Both the position numbers and the translations under genes were made by a program. A DNA stretch of 17,846 nt from Candidatus Hydrogenedentota bacterium (GTDB lineage: Bacteria; Hydrogenedentota; Hydrogenedentia; Hydrogenedentiales; CAITNO01). Shown one piece after another: positions 6,823-14,780 of the stretch. The stretch covers positions 1 to 17,846 of the forward strand of contig CAIXUF010001305.1 in assembly GCA_903922535.1 (NCBI GenBank), in the 5' to 3' direction. The first letter of the stretch is position 1. Each line of letters opens with the position of its first letter. Under the pieces are notes generated by a model. The model was not told the DNA's origin, searched no databases, and saw nothing but the letters and a program-made list of their open reading frames with translations.

Positions 6823-8427
6823 ATGATTTCCCTCGCCAAGTTCTTGGAAAAAGCGGTCTCCTGTGTCTTCCTTCTGATCTTTCTTGCGGTGGCACCGACA
6901 TGGGCGCAGGGAGTCAGGCACGATTATCTGTGCAGTGACATTGGCGCGCAGCGGGTCTTCAAAGTCTCCGCCGTCGGGGAGATTGCCTGGGAGTACCCCG
7001 CCATGCAGTGCGCCGACGCGTGGCTGTTGCCCAATGGCAACGTGCTGATGAGCTTTACCGACGCCGCGGGGGAGGGGAAGGAGGCCAACCGCGGCGCGCG
7101 TGAAGTCACGCCGGACAAGAAGGTCGTCTGGGAGTACAAGACCACGAGTGAGGTGTGGAGTTGCCAGCGGCTGGCCGACGGCAACACGCTGGTGGCCGAA
7201 TGCACCGCCAAACGGCTGATCGAAGTGGATGCCGCGGGCGCGATTGTCAAGGCCATCCCGGTCAAATCCGGCACGGATGGCCACGGTGTCATGCGCCTTG
7301 CCCGCAAGCTCGTCAACGGCCATTACCTGGTGGGCCATCTGGACGACAAGGCTGTCCGGGAGTATGACGCCGATGGAACCGTTCTGCGTGAAATCAAGGT
7401 TCCCGATGTGGCTTTTGGCGCCGTGCGCCTGAACGACGGAAACACGCTGATCGGCTACCGCGGCGGTGTCATCGAGGTCGATGCGCAGGACAAGACGGTC
7501 TGGCAACTCACGCAGGAGGACCTGCCGGATCTCAAACTCTATTGGATCTGCAATCTGCAAAGGCTGGCCAACGGCAACACCGTGGTCAACAACTGGTTCA
7601 TGCACCAGCGGCGCACAGACAGTCCGGCCTTCTTCGAAGTCACGCGCGACAAGAAAGTGGTCTGGCGCGTGCCGCTTCACGAGAGGATGGTGGACCCGAC
7701 GGCCATACAGGTCATGGAATCGGAAGACATGAAGATCCCGACCGGCGGACAGATCGTCGCCATCGGCGATTCCATCACGGCCCAAGGCGGCTATCTGCGG
7801 GACATGGACGCGGTGTTCGCCGGGCAGTACCCGGACCTGAAAATCCCCGCCATCATCAACGCCGGGATCGGCGGACAAAAAGCCGAGGACCTGATTGCCC
7901 GGTTTGACAAGGACGTGATTCAGAAGAAGCCGGCGCTGGTCACCATCGATATCGGAATCAACGATGTGTGGCACCGGGTCAAAGAGCCCCACAGCGACGA
8001 GGTGCTTCAGCATTACCGGGCGAATGTCACCAAAATGGTCGAGGCCGCCCAGGCTGCGGGCATCCGTGTGCTCCTCTGCACCCCCACGCTCATTGAGGAA
8101 GATGCGACGTCGGAAGGCAACAAGCGCCTGTTAATGTACTGCGACACCGTCAAACAGATCGCCACCGAAAAGAACTGCCTGCTGGCAGATTTGCATGGGC
8201 TGTTCGTTCAGGCGCTCGCCCGCAAACCCGCCGACGCGCAAGGAAACGTGATCACCAGCGACGGTGTGCATATGAACGCCAGCGGGGACTGGCTTATGGC
8301 CCGGGGAATCCTCAAAGCGCTGGGGGTGCCCCAGGACAAGATTCAGGCGTCGATTGCGGAGAACAAAGCGGTCGGCATGCCATACCTCTCTGAGTTCAGA
8401 GGCGTTTCCGCGGCAGCCATTAGATGA
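6823..8427 (+). CDS. Secreted beta-propeller plus SGNH/GDSL hydrolase fusion
   Basis: A 534-residue exported protein. Residues 1-28 are a signal peptide (basic start, hydrophobic VFLLIFLAVA, cut near TWA|QG). Residues 30-300 contain about five repeats of the form 'LADGNTLVAE..KRLIEVD..G.IV', a PQQ/WD-like beta-propeller. Residues 308-505 are an SGNH hydrolase with all blocks: GDSIT (nucleophile Ser317), NAGIGG (Gly348 oxyanion), GIND (Asn380) and DGVH (Asp480, His483). Such enzymes usually remove acetyl or acyl esters from polysaccharides or other esters, here probably in the periplasm or outside the cell. The start at 6823 is preferred over in-frame ATG 6769 because it follows AAAAGGTG and places the signal peptide at the N-terminus. 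It is followed after 153 bases by the oxidoreductase gene, which has its own promoter, so they are probably separate units. The substrate is unknown. Confidence 0.87.
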   Translation: MISLAKFLEKAVSCVFLLIFLAVAPTWAQGVRHDYLCSDIGAQRVFKVSAVGEIAWEYPAMQCADAWLLPNGNVLMSFTDAAGEGKEANRGAREVTPDKKVVWEYKTTSEVWSCQRLADGNTLVAECTAKRLIEVDAAGAIVKAIPVKSGTDGHGVMRLARKLVNGHYLVGHLDDKAVREYDADGTVLREIKVPDVAFGAVRLNDGNTLIGYRGGVIEVDAQDKTVWQLTQEDLPDLKLYWICNLQRLANGNTVVNNWFMHQRRTDSPAFFEVTRDKKVVWRVPLHERMVDPTAIQVMESEDMKIPTGGQIVAIGDSITAQGGYLRDMDAVFAGQYPDLKIPAIINAGIGGQKAEDLIARFDKDVIQKKPALVTIDIGINDVWHRVKEPHSDEVLQHYRANVTKMVEAAQAAGIRVLLCTPTLIEEDATSEGNKRLLMYCDTVKQIATEKNCLLADLHGLFVQALARKPADAQGNVITSDGVHMNASGDWLMARGILKALGVPQDKIQASIAENKAVGMPYLSEFRGVSAAAIR

Positions 8428-8460
8428 GCGATCATGCCTCCTGTGGGAAACGATGACCGA

Positions 8461-8490
8461 TTGTCCGGCCTTCATCGCTGCAACTATAAT
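8461..8490 (+). promoter_or_regulatory. Sigma-70-type promoter for the AOR-aldolase operon
   Basis: TTGTCC (8461-8466) is followed after 18 bases by a perfect TATAAT (8485-8490). The transcript would begin near 8497, about 84 bases before ATG 8581. The first bases of that leader can pair as GTGCC 8499-8503 with GGCAC 8527-8531, with an inner CCGC/GCGG stem (8509-8512, 8520-8523). The promoter is the best consensus match in the window. A regulatory role for the short stem is only a possibility. Confidence 0.6.
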
Positions 8491-8580
8491 GCCATGTTGT
8501 GCCAAGTCCCGCCGAAACAGCGGCATGGCACCAATCTGACAATGAAGAGGCCGTCCCATTCTATTCCAAGGACAACACGC

Positions 8581-10338
8581 ATGCACGGCTGGACCGGCAA
8601 AATACTTCACATAGACCTGACAGAGCGCGTTTGCGAGACCGTGCGCCCCGACGCGGCGCTTTACCATGAACGCATAGGCGGCAAAGGCCTGGCCGGGGCC
8701 TTTCTGCGTCCCTTTGCGACATGTGATTGGCGCGAACCGAAAATGCCGCTCCTGTTCATGACCGGACCGCTCGTCGGCACGGCGTCACCCACCTCGGGAC
8801 GCATGTGCATCATGTCCCGGTCGCCCTTGACGGGCACTATCGGGGACGCCTCCGTGGGTGGCAAACTGGGAACCCAAATGAAGGGTGCGGGTTTCGACGG
8901 AATCGTCATAACAGGCCGGAGCGAGCGGCCGGTGGGCATTGAAATAGCGGATGACGCCGTCGCGTTTTGCGATGCCACGGTCTGTGTCGGGATGACCGCC
9001 ACATCGATGTTCGAACGGCTGAAAGCCAAAGGGGCGGTGGCTTTGACCGGTCAGGCCGCGGAGAACGGCGTGCTGTTCTCGAACATCATGGTCGACGGCT
9101 CCTATACGGCCGGAAGGAACGGGCTCGGTCTTGTGTGCGCCGCCAAGAACCTGAAGTATGTGGCTGTTTCCGGGTCGGGTGCGGCGAGAGTGGCCGATCC
9201 CGAGGCGTTGAGGAAGGTTCGCGAGGACATCTTCCGACTGATTGCATCGAGTCCGATCCTTCTGGGCGAGCATGGAATCGCCCAATACGGCACGGGTGCC
9301 CTTTACGACCTGATGAACAGCCGCCGCATGATGCCCACGGCGAATTTCCGGGAAACGTGGTTTGCCGGGGCGCCCGCCATGAATGCGGCCGCCTACAAGG
9401 CAAGATACGCACCGAAACGCACGGGCTGCCAAGGCTGCCATATACGCTGCAAGAAGGTCGCGCCGGACGGGACGCACCTGCCCGAATTCGAAACAATGTC
9501 GCACTTCAGCGCACTGATCGGCAACAACGACATCGAAACGGTGGTTCGCGCAAATGCCCTCTGCAACGAGTTGGGCATGGACACGATATCCGCCGCGGCA
9601 ACGCTGGGGTGTTACGCCGAAATTACGGGTGAAGTTCTGGACGGCGACGGGGTTCTCTCACTGCTCGACATGATCGGGCGCGGGCGGGGTATTGGCGTCG
9701 AACTGGGCCAGGGCTCCTACCGTTACGCCGCGGCGCGGGGCTGTGCCGAACGCTCCATGTCCGTGAAGAAACAGGAACTGGCCGCCTACGACCCGCGCGG
9801 GGCCTATGGAATGGCGCTGGCCTACGCCACCTCCACGCGCGGCGGGTGCCATCTCCGCGCCTACCCCATCAGCCACGAGATACTCCGCAAGCCCGTGGCC
9901 ACCGACCGGTTCTCTTTTGCCGGCAAGGCGCGAATCATCAAGATCGCCGAGGACCTGAACGCCGTGGTCGATTCATTGACCGCCTGCAAGTTTGTGTTCT
10001 TCGCCAGTTCCCTCGAAGAATACGGCAAGGCCTACGCGGCGGTGACGGGTGTGGAGACCACGGCCCAGGACCTGCTGGCCGCCGGCGAACGCATCTGCTA
10101 TGACGAGCGGATAATGAATGCATTGAACGGTTTCAGCAGCGCCGACGATGACCTGCCGCCCCGCTTTTTCGAGGAGGCAGGCAGCAGCGGCAACGCCATC
10201 GACATAGAACCCCTCAGCCGCGCGGATTTTCTTGAAGCCCGCGCCAATTACTATCGTGCGCGCGGTCTGGACGAAGAAGGCATCCCCACCAAGGAAAAAG
10301 CGGAGCAACTGGGCCTCGACTGGCCGGGGTTGCCATGA
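8581..10338 (+). CDS. aor: Aldehyde:ferredoxin oxidoreductase (tungstopterin enzyme)
   Basis: A 585-residue cytoplasmic enzyme of the AOR family, which oxidises aldehydes to carboxylic acids and reduces ferredoxin using a tungsto-bispterin and a [4Fe-4S] cluster. The N-terminus (GWTGKILHIDL, then RIGGKGLAG) is typical. The cluster ligands are the C-x2-C-x3-C of GCQGCHIRC (Cys283, 286, 290) plus Cys469 in DSLTACKF. The conserved DPRGAYG (404-410), YGTGALYDLMN and MPTANF tracts are present. Length is slightly under the usual 600 or so residues. ATG 8581 follows AAGGA (8569-8573); the frame is open further upstream to 8434, but those codons precede or overlap the promoter. The stop is one base before the aldolase ATG, so the two genes are translationally coupled. 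No pterin-synthesis or tungstate-transport genes lie nearby. The family is certain; the physiological aldehyde is not. Confidence 0.95.
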   Translation: MHGWTGKILHIDLTERVCETVRPDAALYHERIGGKGLAGAFLRPFATCDWREPKMPLLFMTGPLVGTASPTSGRMCIMSRSPLTGTIGDASVGGKLGTQMKGAGFDGIVITGRSERPVGIEIADDAVAFCDATVCVGMTATSMFERLKAKGAVALTGQAAENGVLFSNIMVDGSYTAGRNGLGLVCAAKNLKYVAVSGSGAARVADPEALRKVREDIFRLIASSPILLGEHGIAQYGTGALYDLMNSRRMMPTANFRETWFAGAPAMNAAAYKARYAPKRTGCQGCHIRCKKVAPDGTHLPEFETMSHFSALIGNNDIETVVRANALCNELGMDTISAAATLGCYAEITGEVLDGDGVLSLLDMIGRGRGIGVELGQGSYRYAAARGCAERSMSVKKQELAAYDPRGAYGMALAYATSTRGGCHLRAYPISHEILRKPVATDRFSFAGKARIIKIAEDLNAVVDSLTACKFVFFASSLEEYGKAYAAVTGVETTAQDLLAAGERICYDERIMNALNGFSSADDDLPPRFFEEAGSSGNAIDIEPLSRADFLEARANYYRARGLDEEGIPTKEKAEQLGLDWPGLP

Positions 10339-10339
10339 A

Positions 10340-11503
10340 ATGAAGAAGCTCATCGACAAATATGCGCGCAAGATGGCGCAGGCCGGGCTTGTCAGGCCGG
10401 ACGAGGCGGTTATCGGGGGTCTGGACGCCGATTTGGTCTGGAGCCGCGAAGACGAGGCATGCCCGGAACTGGAGAAGCTGTTCAAGGGGCTGAACATCAA
10501 CTCGCTTATGTTCGCGCGTCCCGCGGAGCCGTACCGTTCGATCATAGAGTTTCTGTCACGGGACGCCGCGGCCATCTATCCGAGCGATTGCGAGACGCGG
10601 ACATTCATGCATGACCTGCCCGTCGTGCCCCGGTTCGAGGCCCCGCTTATCATCGACGCGCTGAAGAGCCGGAAGACGGTCATTGTTCCCGGCCGCGGTG
10701 TGGTCACCTGGGGCACGGTCAGTCCCGAACAGGCGTTCATCTTCTTCAGTTCGCTGTGCTTTGCATGCTACGTGAAGTTCTTCTCCGATTATCTTCATGA
10801 CACTCGCAACGGGGGCGTTTCGACCGAACAGCGCCGGGTGATGGACGTGGCACGGCGGCACCTGGATGAAGTGCCGGACACGCCGCCGCATTTGATGACG
10901 GCACCGTTTTCCGGTGAAGAGGCCGTTTATCGGGCGCTCTGCGAGGCGGGCCGCAAGACCGTCGAGTACCACCTGGTGGACTCGTTTTTCGGCAATATTT
11001 CGTACCGGCACGGGGACACGCTTTACATCAGCCAGACGGGGTCGTCCCTGGATGAACTTGAGGGCTGCATCGACCCCTGCCCGCTGGACGGTTCAAGCTG
11101 TGCGGCTGTGACGGCGTCGAGCGAATTCATCGCGCACCGCGAGATCATCCTGCGGACGGGCATGAAAGCAATACTCCACGGCCACCCCAAGTTCTCGGTG
11201 ATACTATCGATGGATTGCGAGAAGGAGCCCTGCCCGACGCGCGGGCAGTGCCATGTCAAATGCAAAGAGCCCCGGTTCATCCAGGACATTCCCATTGTTC
11301 CCGGCGAAGTCGGTGCGGGACCGACGGGGTTGTGCAACACGCTTCCCCCCGCCATGGAGGGCCGGCGCGGCGTCATCGTCTACGGTCACGGCCTTTTCAC
11401 GGTGGCCCAGAATGACTTCAATGCGGCATTCGCCAACCTGCTTGGCATCGAGCGCATGTGCAGAGACGAGTATTTCCGCCGCGTGGAGCGCATGCCGGGG
11501 TAA
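10340..11503 (+). CDS. Class II aldolase/adducin-family protein with N-terminal half-duplicate and Cys-rich insert
   Basis: A 387-residue protein, far longer than the 215 or so of FucA-type enzymes. Residues 190-380 form a class II aldolase domain: phosphate-site GNIS (218-221), TGSS (233-236), a Glu in ASSEFIAHRE (259-268), and zinc ligands His280 and His282 (HGHP) and His350 (YGHG). These enzymes split a ketose-1-phosphate into DHAP and an aldehyde. Residues 84-150 resemble the second half of the same domain (HDLPVVP versus QDIPIVP, VIVPGRG versus VIVYGHG) but have lost the zinc His, so they look like a degenerate repeat. The catalytic domain also has seven cysteines in two groups (243, 247, 254; 293, 298, 304, 308), the second just after HGHP. 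The gene starts one base after the oxidoreductase stop, with a poor ribosome site of its own, so it depends on coupling. The product aldehyde is plausibly the substrate of the neighbouring enzyme. A lyase or epimerase role is the alternative. Confidence 0.88.
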   Translation: MKKLIDKYARKMAQAGLVRPDEAVIGGLDADLVWSREDEACPELEKLFKGLNINSLMFARPAEPYRSIIEFLSRDAAAIYPSDCETRTFMHDLPVVPRFEAPLIIDALKSRKTVIVPGRGVVTWGTVSPEQAFIFFSSLCFACYVKFFSDYLHDTRNGGVSTEQRRVMDVARRHLDEVPDTPPHLMTAPFSGEEAVYRALCEAGRKTVEYHLVDSFFGNISYRHGDTLYISQTGSSLDELEGCIDPCPLDGSSCAAVTASSEFIAHREIILRTGMKAILHGHPKFSVILSMDCEKEPCPTRGQCHVKCKEPRFIQDIPIVPGEVGAGPTGLCNTLPPAMEGRRGVIVYGHGLFTVAQNDFNAAFANLLGIERMCRDEYFRRVERMPG

Positions 11504-11521
11504 CAATGAATTGCCCGTGGG

Positions 11522-13276
11522 TCATGAACCGCCCGCAAGCTTTCCCGAGAGCGCACTCGGTGCGACCACGCGGATGTTGGGCGCAAGCCGGGCGGCGCAC
11601 CATGCGGCGGGCAGATAGCCGCGGGCGGCTTCGGCGGGGGGAGTGGTCTGGTCAACCTCCTCGGCGGAGGCCGGAGCATCGGCGGGCGCATCCTTGAACC
11701 ACGACCAGCAATGCACAATCACCCAGGCGAACCGGTCTTCGGGTGATTGAATGGGCTTTGCAGCCCATTCGTTGAGCATGGCGGCCACGCGTCGGGGCGT
11801 GCCCTCGCGCGGGTCTTTTCCGCGGCCCGCCCAGATGGCGTTGCGTGCGGAAATCACGGGCACGCGACCGCCGTCTTGCCGCGGAATCCACTTGACGGCG
11901 CCGCCGCCTGCTGTGTAGGGGGCGTATTGTACGGTGAAGAGGGCGTTGAGCGCCGGCATCTCGCGCGCGTAGGTCTCATACGCCGCCATTGCCTCGGGGC
12001 CGTCCCATTTCTGGGCGTTGATGGCAAACGAATGGATGCCGCATTTCTCCATGTACTTGTTCAGGCGGCGGGCGTGCTGTGCGAGCAGGTCCGGGATGCC
12101 GCGGTCCTTTCCAAACCAGTCGGGGTAATAATAACCGCCGCCGTAAAGCAGAAAGTCATCGTTGGGCGTGGCTGTGTCGCGGAGATAGTCGAGCGTGTAG
12201 GGGCAGAGTTGCAGCAGGTCCGCCGCGCACACGGTCCAGCCGAGGGCGATCTTGCCGCGCGCGGGATTTGCCCAGTACTGCTGTGCCTCATGGCCTTTGC
12301 AGAAGTTCATCATGAGCCACTGCACATTGTCCCCGTCGGTCATGACGAACGAGACATACCGCGTGTTGAGATCATCCTTTTCCGTGGCGGAGGGGGCTGC
12401 CGCAAATGGCTTGAAGGGATAGTCGAGCCCGGTCTTGCCCGCGGAACAGGGCGCCAGGTTGACGCACCAGTTGGTGGCGGTCTGAATCAGTCCCCAGCGG
12501 CTCGAGGGGCCGGTTTGCTCGTCCTCCATGCCGAGTCCCCAGCCGAGTATGGGAGACCCGGGTTGCATGGCTTGCAGCGCCTCCCCATACAGTGAACCCG
12601 GCGCCGACACCATCGGCACGCCCATCGCCACAATCGCGTCGCGCATGACGGCGTTCTTGGAGTCTTGCCGCCCGAGCTGGCCGTGGGACAGTTTGTCGCC
12701 GTATTCCTTCCAGAGCCAGGCTTCATCCTTGCCACGCACATCTGCCAGAAGTTTCAGACCGTGCGATTTGGCTGTATCCTCGAAACGCTCCTCCACCGCC
12801 ACGCCGCCCAGCGGCGCGCACAATGCCGTGGCAACGTTTGCGGACCAGTCGCCCGGCTTGCCCTCGTACAGCGGCCGCTTCGCATCGTCCGCGTGATAGA
12901 GGATGTATCCTTTCAACACCCCCAGGCCACGGTAGTGGTCCACCAGATTCCACAGTTTCTGCGGGGTGCGGTCCACGGATGCTCCGGTGTGTTCTGTGAA
13001 ACGGTCCAGCCATTCCTCATACGACGGAATGTCGCTCGTCCCCGACCATAGCATCTCCCCGCCGTCCTGCTGTCGCACCGTGTATGCCGTCAGTCCGCAA
13101 AGCGTCTGCAAAGTCGTTCCCTCATCCGCGTCCAAGCCGTTGAGCGGCTCGCTGACCAGCACCTTGGAGGGCAACGGGAATTCCGGCCACCAACGGTCGG
13201 GGAGAGGGTCGGCCGCAAACGACATGGACGAGACGGCAAGTATCACTAGACAAACCCAATAGATGCGAATGAGCAT
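11522..13276 (-). CDS. Secreted GxGYxYP-family protein (putative glycoside hydrolase)
   Basis: A 584-residue exported protein and the last gene of the minus-strand trio. Residues 1-22 are a signal peptide (MLIRIYWVCLVILAVSS, cut near SFAA|D). The diagnostic G-x-G-Y-x-Y-P motif is GGGYYYP at 379-385, preceded by FVMTDGDNVQW (310-320), a conserved acidic segment. The N-terminal 280 residues match the usual companion domain of this family in layout. Family members are found beside polysaccharide-degradation genes and are proposed glycoside hydrolases, but the reaction has not been established to my knowledge. ATG 13276 is chosen over an in-frame ATG at 13339 because AAGGAG lies nine bases before it, the signal peptide starts there, and the extra upstream codons fall inside a palindromic repeat. 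It converges with the aldolase gene, only 18 bases separating the stops. Confidence 0.85.
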   Translation of the reverse strand: MLIRIYWVCLVILAVSSMSFAADPLPDRWWPEFPLPSKVLVSEPLNGLDADEGTTLQTLCGLTAYTVRQQDGGEMLWSGTSDIPSYEEWLDRFTEHTGASVDRTPQKLWNLVDHYRGLGVLKGYILYHADDAKRPLYEGKPGDWSANVATALCAPLGGVAVEERFEDTAKSHGLKLLADVRGKDEAWLWKEYGDKLSHGQLGRQDSKNAVMRDAIVAMGVPMVSAPGSLYGEALQAMQPGSPILGWGLGMEDEQTGPSSRWGLIQTATNWCVNLAPCSAGKTGLDYPFKPFAAAPSATEKDDLNTRYVSFVMTDGDNVQWLMMNFCKGHEAQQYWANPARGKIALGWTVCAADLLQLCPYTLDYLRDTATPNDDFLLYGGGYYYPDWFGKDRGIPDLLAQHARRLNKYMEKCGIHSFAINAQKWDGPEAMAAYETYAREMPALNALFTVQYAPYTAGGGAVKWIPRQDGGRVPVISARNAIWAGRGKDPREGTPRRVAAMLNEWAAKPIQSPEDRFAWVIVHCWSWFKDAPADAPASAEEVDQTTPPAEAARGYLPAAWCAARLAPNIRVVAPSALSGKLAGGS

Positions 13277-13311
13277 TCCTCGAGACTCCTTACCTGTTCT
13301 GCATGCCGCCC

Positions 13312-13383
13312 ACTGGGAGCGCCAGCGTCCCGCCGGCATATTCCGCGCGAAAGACCAGCCGGCGGGACGCCGGCGCTCCCAGT
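13312..13383. repeat. Long REP-like inverted repeat between two genes of the secreted-protein cluster
   Basis: Arms of 26 bases (13312-13337 and 13358-13383) are complementary at 25 positions, separated by 20 bases. The core reads GGGAGCGCC.GCGTCCCGCC, and GC content is very high. It begins two bases after the stop codon of the propeller gene and ends about 20 bases before the ribosome site of the next gene. In the transcript it would form a very stable hairpin without a following U-run. Similar GC-rich dispersed palindromes are common in planctomycete/verrucomicrobial-type genomes. The likely effect is to uncouple expression of the two genes or mark a mobile REP-type element. Confidence 0.8.
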
Positions 13384-13384
13384 A

Positions 13385-14596
13385 TCAGTCTGGTTTTAGC
13401 TCATGCACTGTGCCGGGGTTGAGCGTGCCGGGGATGGGCTCGCCGATGGGCGTTTTGCCGTCTTCAGCGAAGACCTGCAAAGTGCCTTTTCGCTCCATGC
13501 CCTCGGGGATGCGAAGAATTTGCCGGTCCGGGCCGAGCGCCGATTCGGGCTCGATGTGGGTGCCGTCGTTCGAAGTGAACACGACGCGCTTTTGCAGCCA
13601 TCGCGCGAAGATGCGGTTTCGGTTGAGTTCGGGCACGGCCCCGGCGCCGTAGAGCACGCCGAGCAGGCGGTTGTCCCGCACGACCCAGCCCAGCGCAACG
13701 ATGTACTTGTCCTGCGGTCCGGTGTGCGTCAGCAGGGGCTGCTCCTTGTCGAACTTCATGCCGTCGCGCGAAAGCGCATACCAGAGGCCCTCGCAGTTCA
13801 TGTGCAGGCCCATGAGATAGCGCGGTCCGTCGGGCGTGCCGAACTTTTTGACATCGTTGACTGCATAGGGGCACGCCAGCACCGGGCCTTCGAACTGGTA
13901 GGTGTTGCCGTCGGTGCCGGTCGCGCGGTAGACGCGGCCGAAGTCTTTGTAATTGTTGAAGTACATATGCACCGCGTCGCCCTCGCGCAGGAGGACGTTC
14001 ACGCCGTTGATGTCGGCGTCGTCGTACTTGTCATAGCCCTCGACGCGCACGATGTCCGACTGTTTGGCCGGGCAGGGCGCGGGCACGCCGTTCCACAGCT
14101 CGCCGTCGGGGCTGGAAAAGTATGCAGGTTTATTGTCGCCCTTGGCATCGGGATAGGCCGTCAGCACCAATTCATACCCGCCGTCCGGCTTGCCCAGCGC
14201 GTTCACATTGCAGGTGTGCACGAACTCACCGTGCTCGATGACCGTGCGCCGCGCGCCGAAGTCGATGAAGTCAGTTGTGTCTGCGCAGTAAATGCGGTCG
14301 TTGCCCGTCGGCACGCCGTCCCAGGCGCCGTAGAACAGCCGCCAACCCGTTGCCGTCTGCACTGCCGACGGCGCGTAGATGTTTCGGAACACACCTGACT
14401 GGCGCGGCGCAAGCAGCGGGTCGCGCAAGTCAGGCACCAGATTGAGCGTGTTCTGCTCCCAATACGGGGCATTGAACGCGCCTGCTGCCACGCCGTGAAT
14501 CTCGACGGTGCCCACTTCCGCCTGACCCGGCACTTGGTGGATCGTGGGGGTGGCGGCAAGGCAGCCCAGGATAACGGTGATTATAGGGGCCAGCAT
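13385..14596 (-). CDS. Exported five-bladed beta-propeller protein, glycosidase-like
   Basis: A 403-residue protein with a short hydrophobic N-terminus (LAPIITVILGCLAATP). The leader lacks basic residues, and Cys12 after ILG leaves lipoprotein anchoring as a weak alternative to ordinary secretion. The body shows repeated blades of the type found in GH43/GH32/GH130-like folds. Examples are LRDPLLAPRQSGVFRNIYAP (57-76), WRLFYGAWDGVPTGNDRIYC (85-104), YELVLTAYPDAKGDN..YFSSPDGELW, and VHMYFNNYKDFGRVYRATGTDG. I cannot assign the acidic catalytic triad with confidence, so it may be a glycosidase, a phosphorylase-fold protein or a binding protein. ATG 14596 follows AAAGGA. It is flanked on both sides by palindromic repeats and sits between the GH36-like and GxGYxYP genes, all in one direction, which supports a role in extracellular glycan processing. 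Confidence 0.7.
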   Translation of the reverse strand: MLAPIITVILGCLAATPTIHQVPGQAEVGTVEIHGVAAGAFNAPYWEQNTLNLVPDLRDPLLAPRQSGVFRNIYAPSAVQTATGWRLFYGAWDGVPTGNDRIYCADTTDFIDFGARRTVIEHGEFVHTCNVNALGKPDGGYELVLTAYPDAKGDNKPAYFSSPDGELWNGVPAPCPAKQSDIVRVEGYDKYDDADINGVNVLLREGDAVHMYFNNYKDFGRVYRATGTDGNTYQFEGPVLACPYAVNDVKKFGTPDGPRYLMGLHMNCEGLWYALSRDGMKFDKEQPLLTHTGPQDKYIVALGWVVRDNRLLGVLYGAGAVPELNRNRIFARWLQKRVVFTSNDGTHIEPESALGPDRQILRIPEGMERKGTLQVFAEDGKTPIGEPIPGTLNPGTVHELKPD

Positions 14597-14618
14597 CTAC
14601 AGTCCTTTCTTCCTTCTT

Positions 14619-14738
14619 GTTCCCAAGTTGTACTTGGGAACACACGTGTCTTTGAAGTTGCACTTCGTTCTTTCCCTGTTCTTGGAATGCGAAGTCTAAC
14701 TTCGCGAACAGGGACGTCCCCAAGTACAACTTGGGAAC
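14619..14738. repeat. Composite palindromic repeat: four hairpins with a shared AAGT-N3-ACTT core
   Basis: The gap between the GH36-like and propeller genes holds four nested palindromes. 14619-14641: GTTCCCAAGT/ACTTGGGAAC, three-base loop. 14654-14666: GAAGT/ACTTC. 14689-14705: GCGAAGT/ACTTCGC, extended by TCCCTGTTC 14673-14681 pairing with GAACAGGGA 14706-14714. 14719-14735: CCCAAGT/ACTTGGG. The first and last are also reverse complements of one another over about 23 bases with one mismatch, so the whole block could fold as one cruciform or multi-branched RNA. The spacing and structure are too regular for chance. No gene is seen in it. Confidence 0.85.
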
Positions 14739-14780
14739 GAGAAAAAATGAGAGAAAACGAGAGACATAATTGTCTTCCTC

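Noticed and set aside
6679..8013. Long open frame antisense to the propeller-esterase gene
   Set aside because: It follows the codon bias of the plus-strand gene in mirror image, has no ribosome site and no recognisable domain; the plus-strand frame has a signal peptide and all SGNH motifs.
8434..8580. Upstream in-frame extension of the aldehyde oxidoreductase
   Set aside because: The extra residues match nothing in the family, the region holds the promoter, and ATG 8581 has a ribosome site and gives the standard N-terminus.
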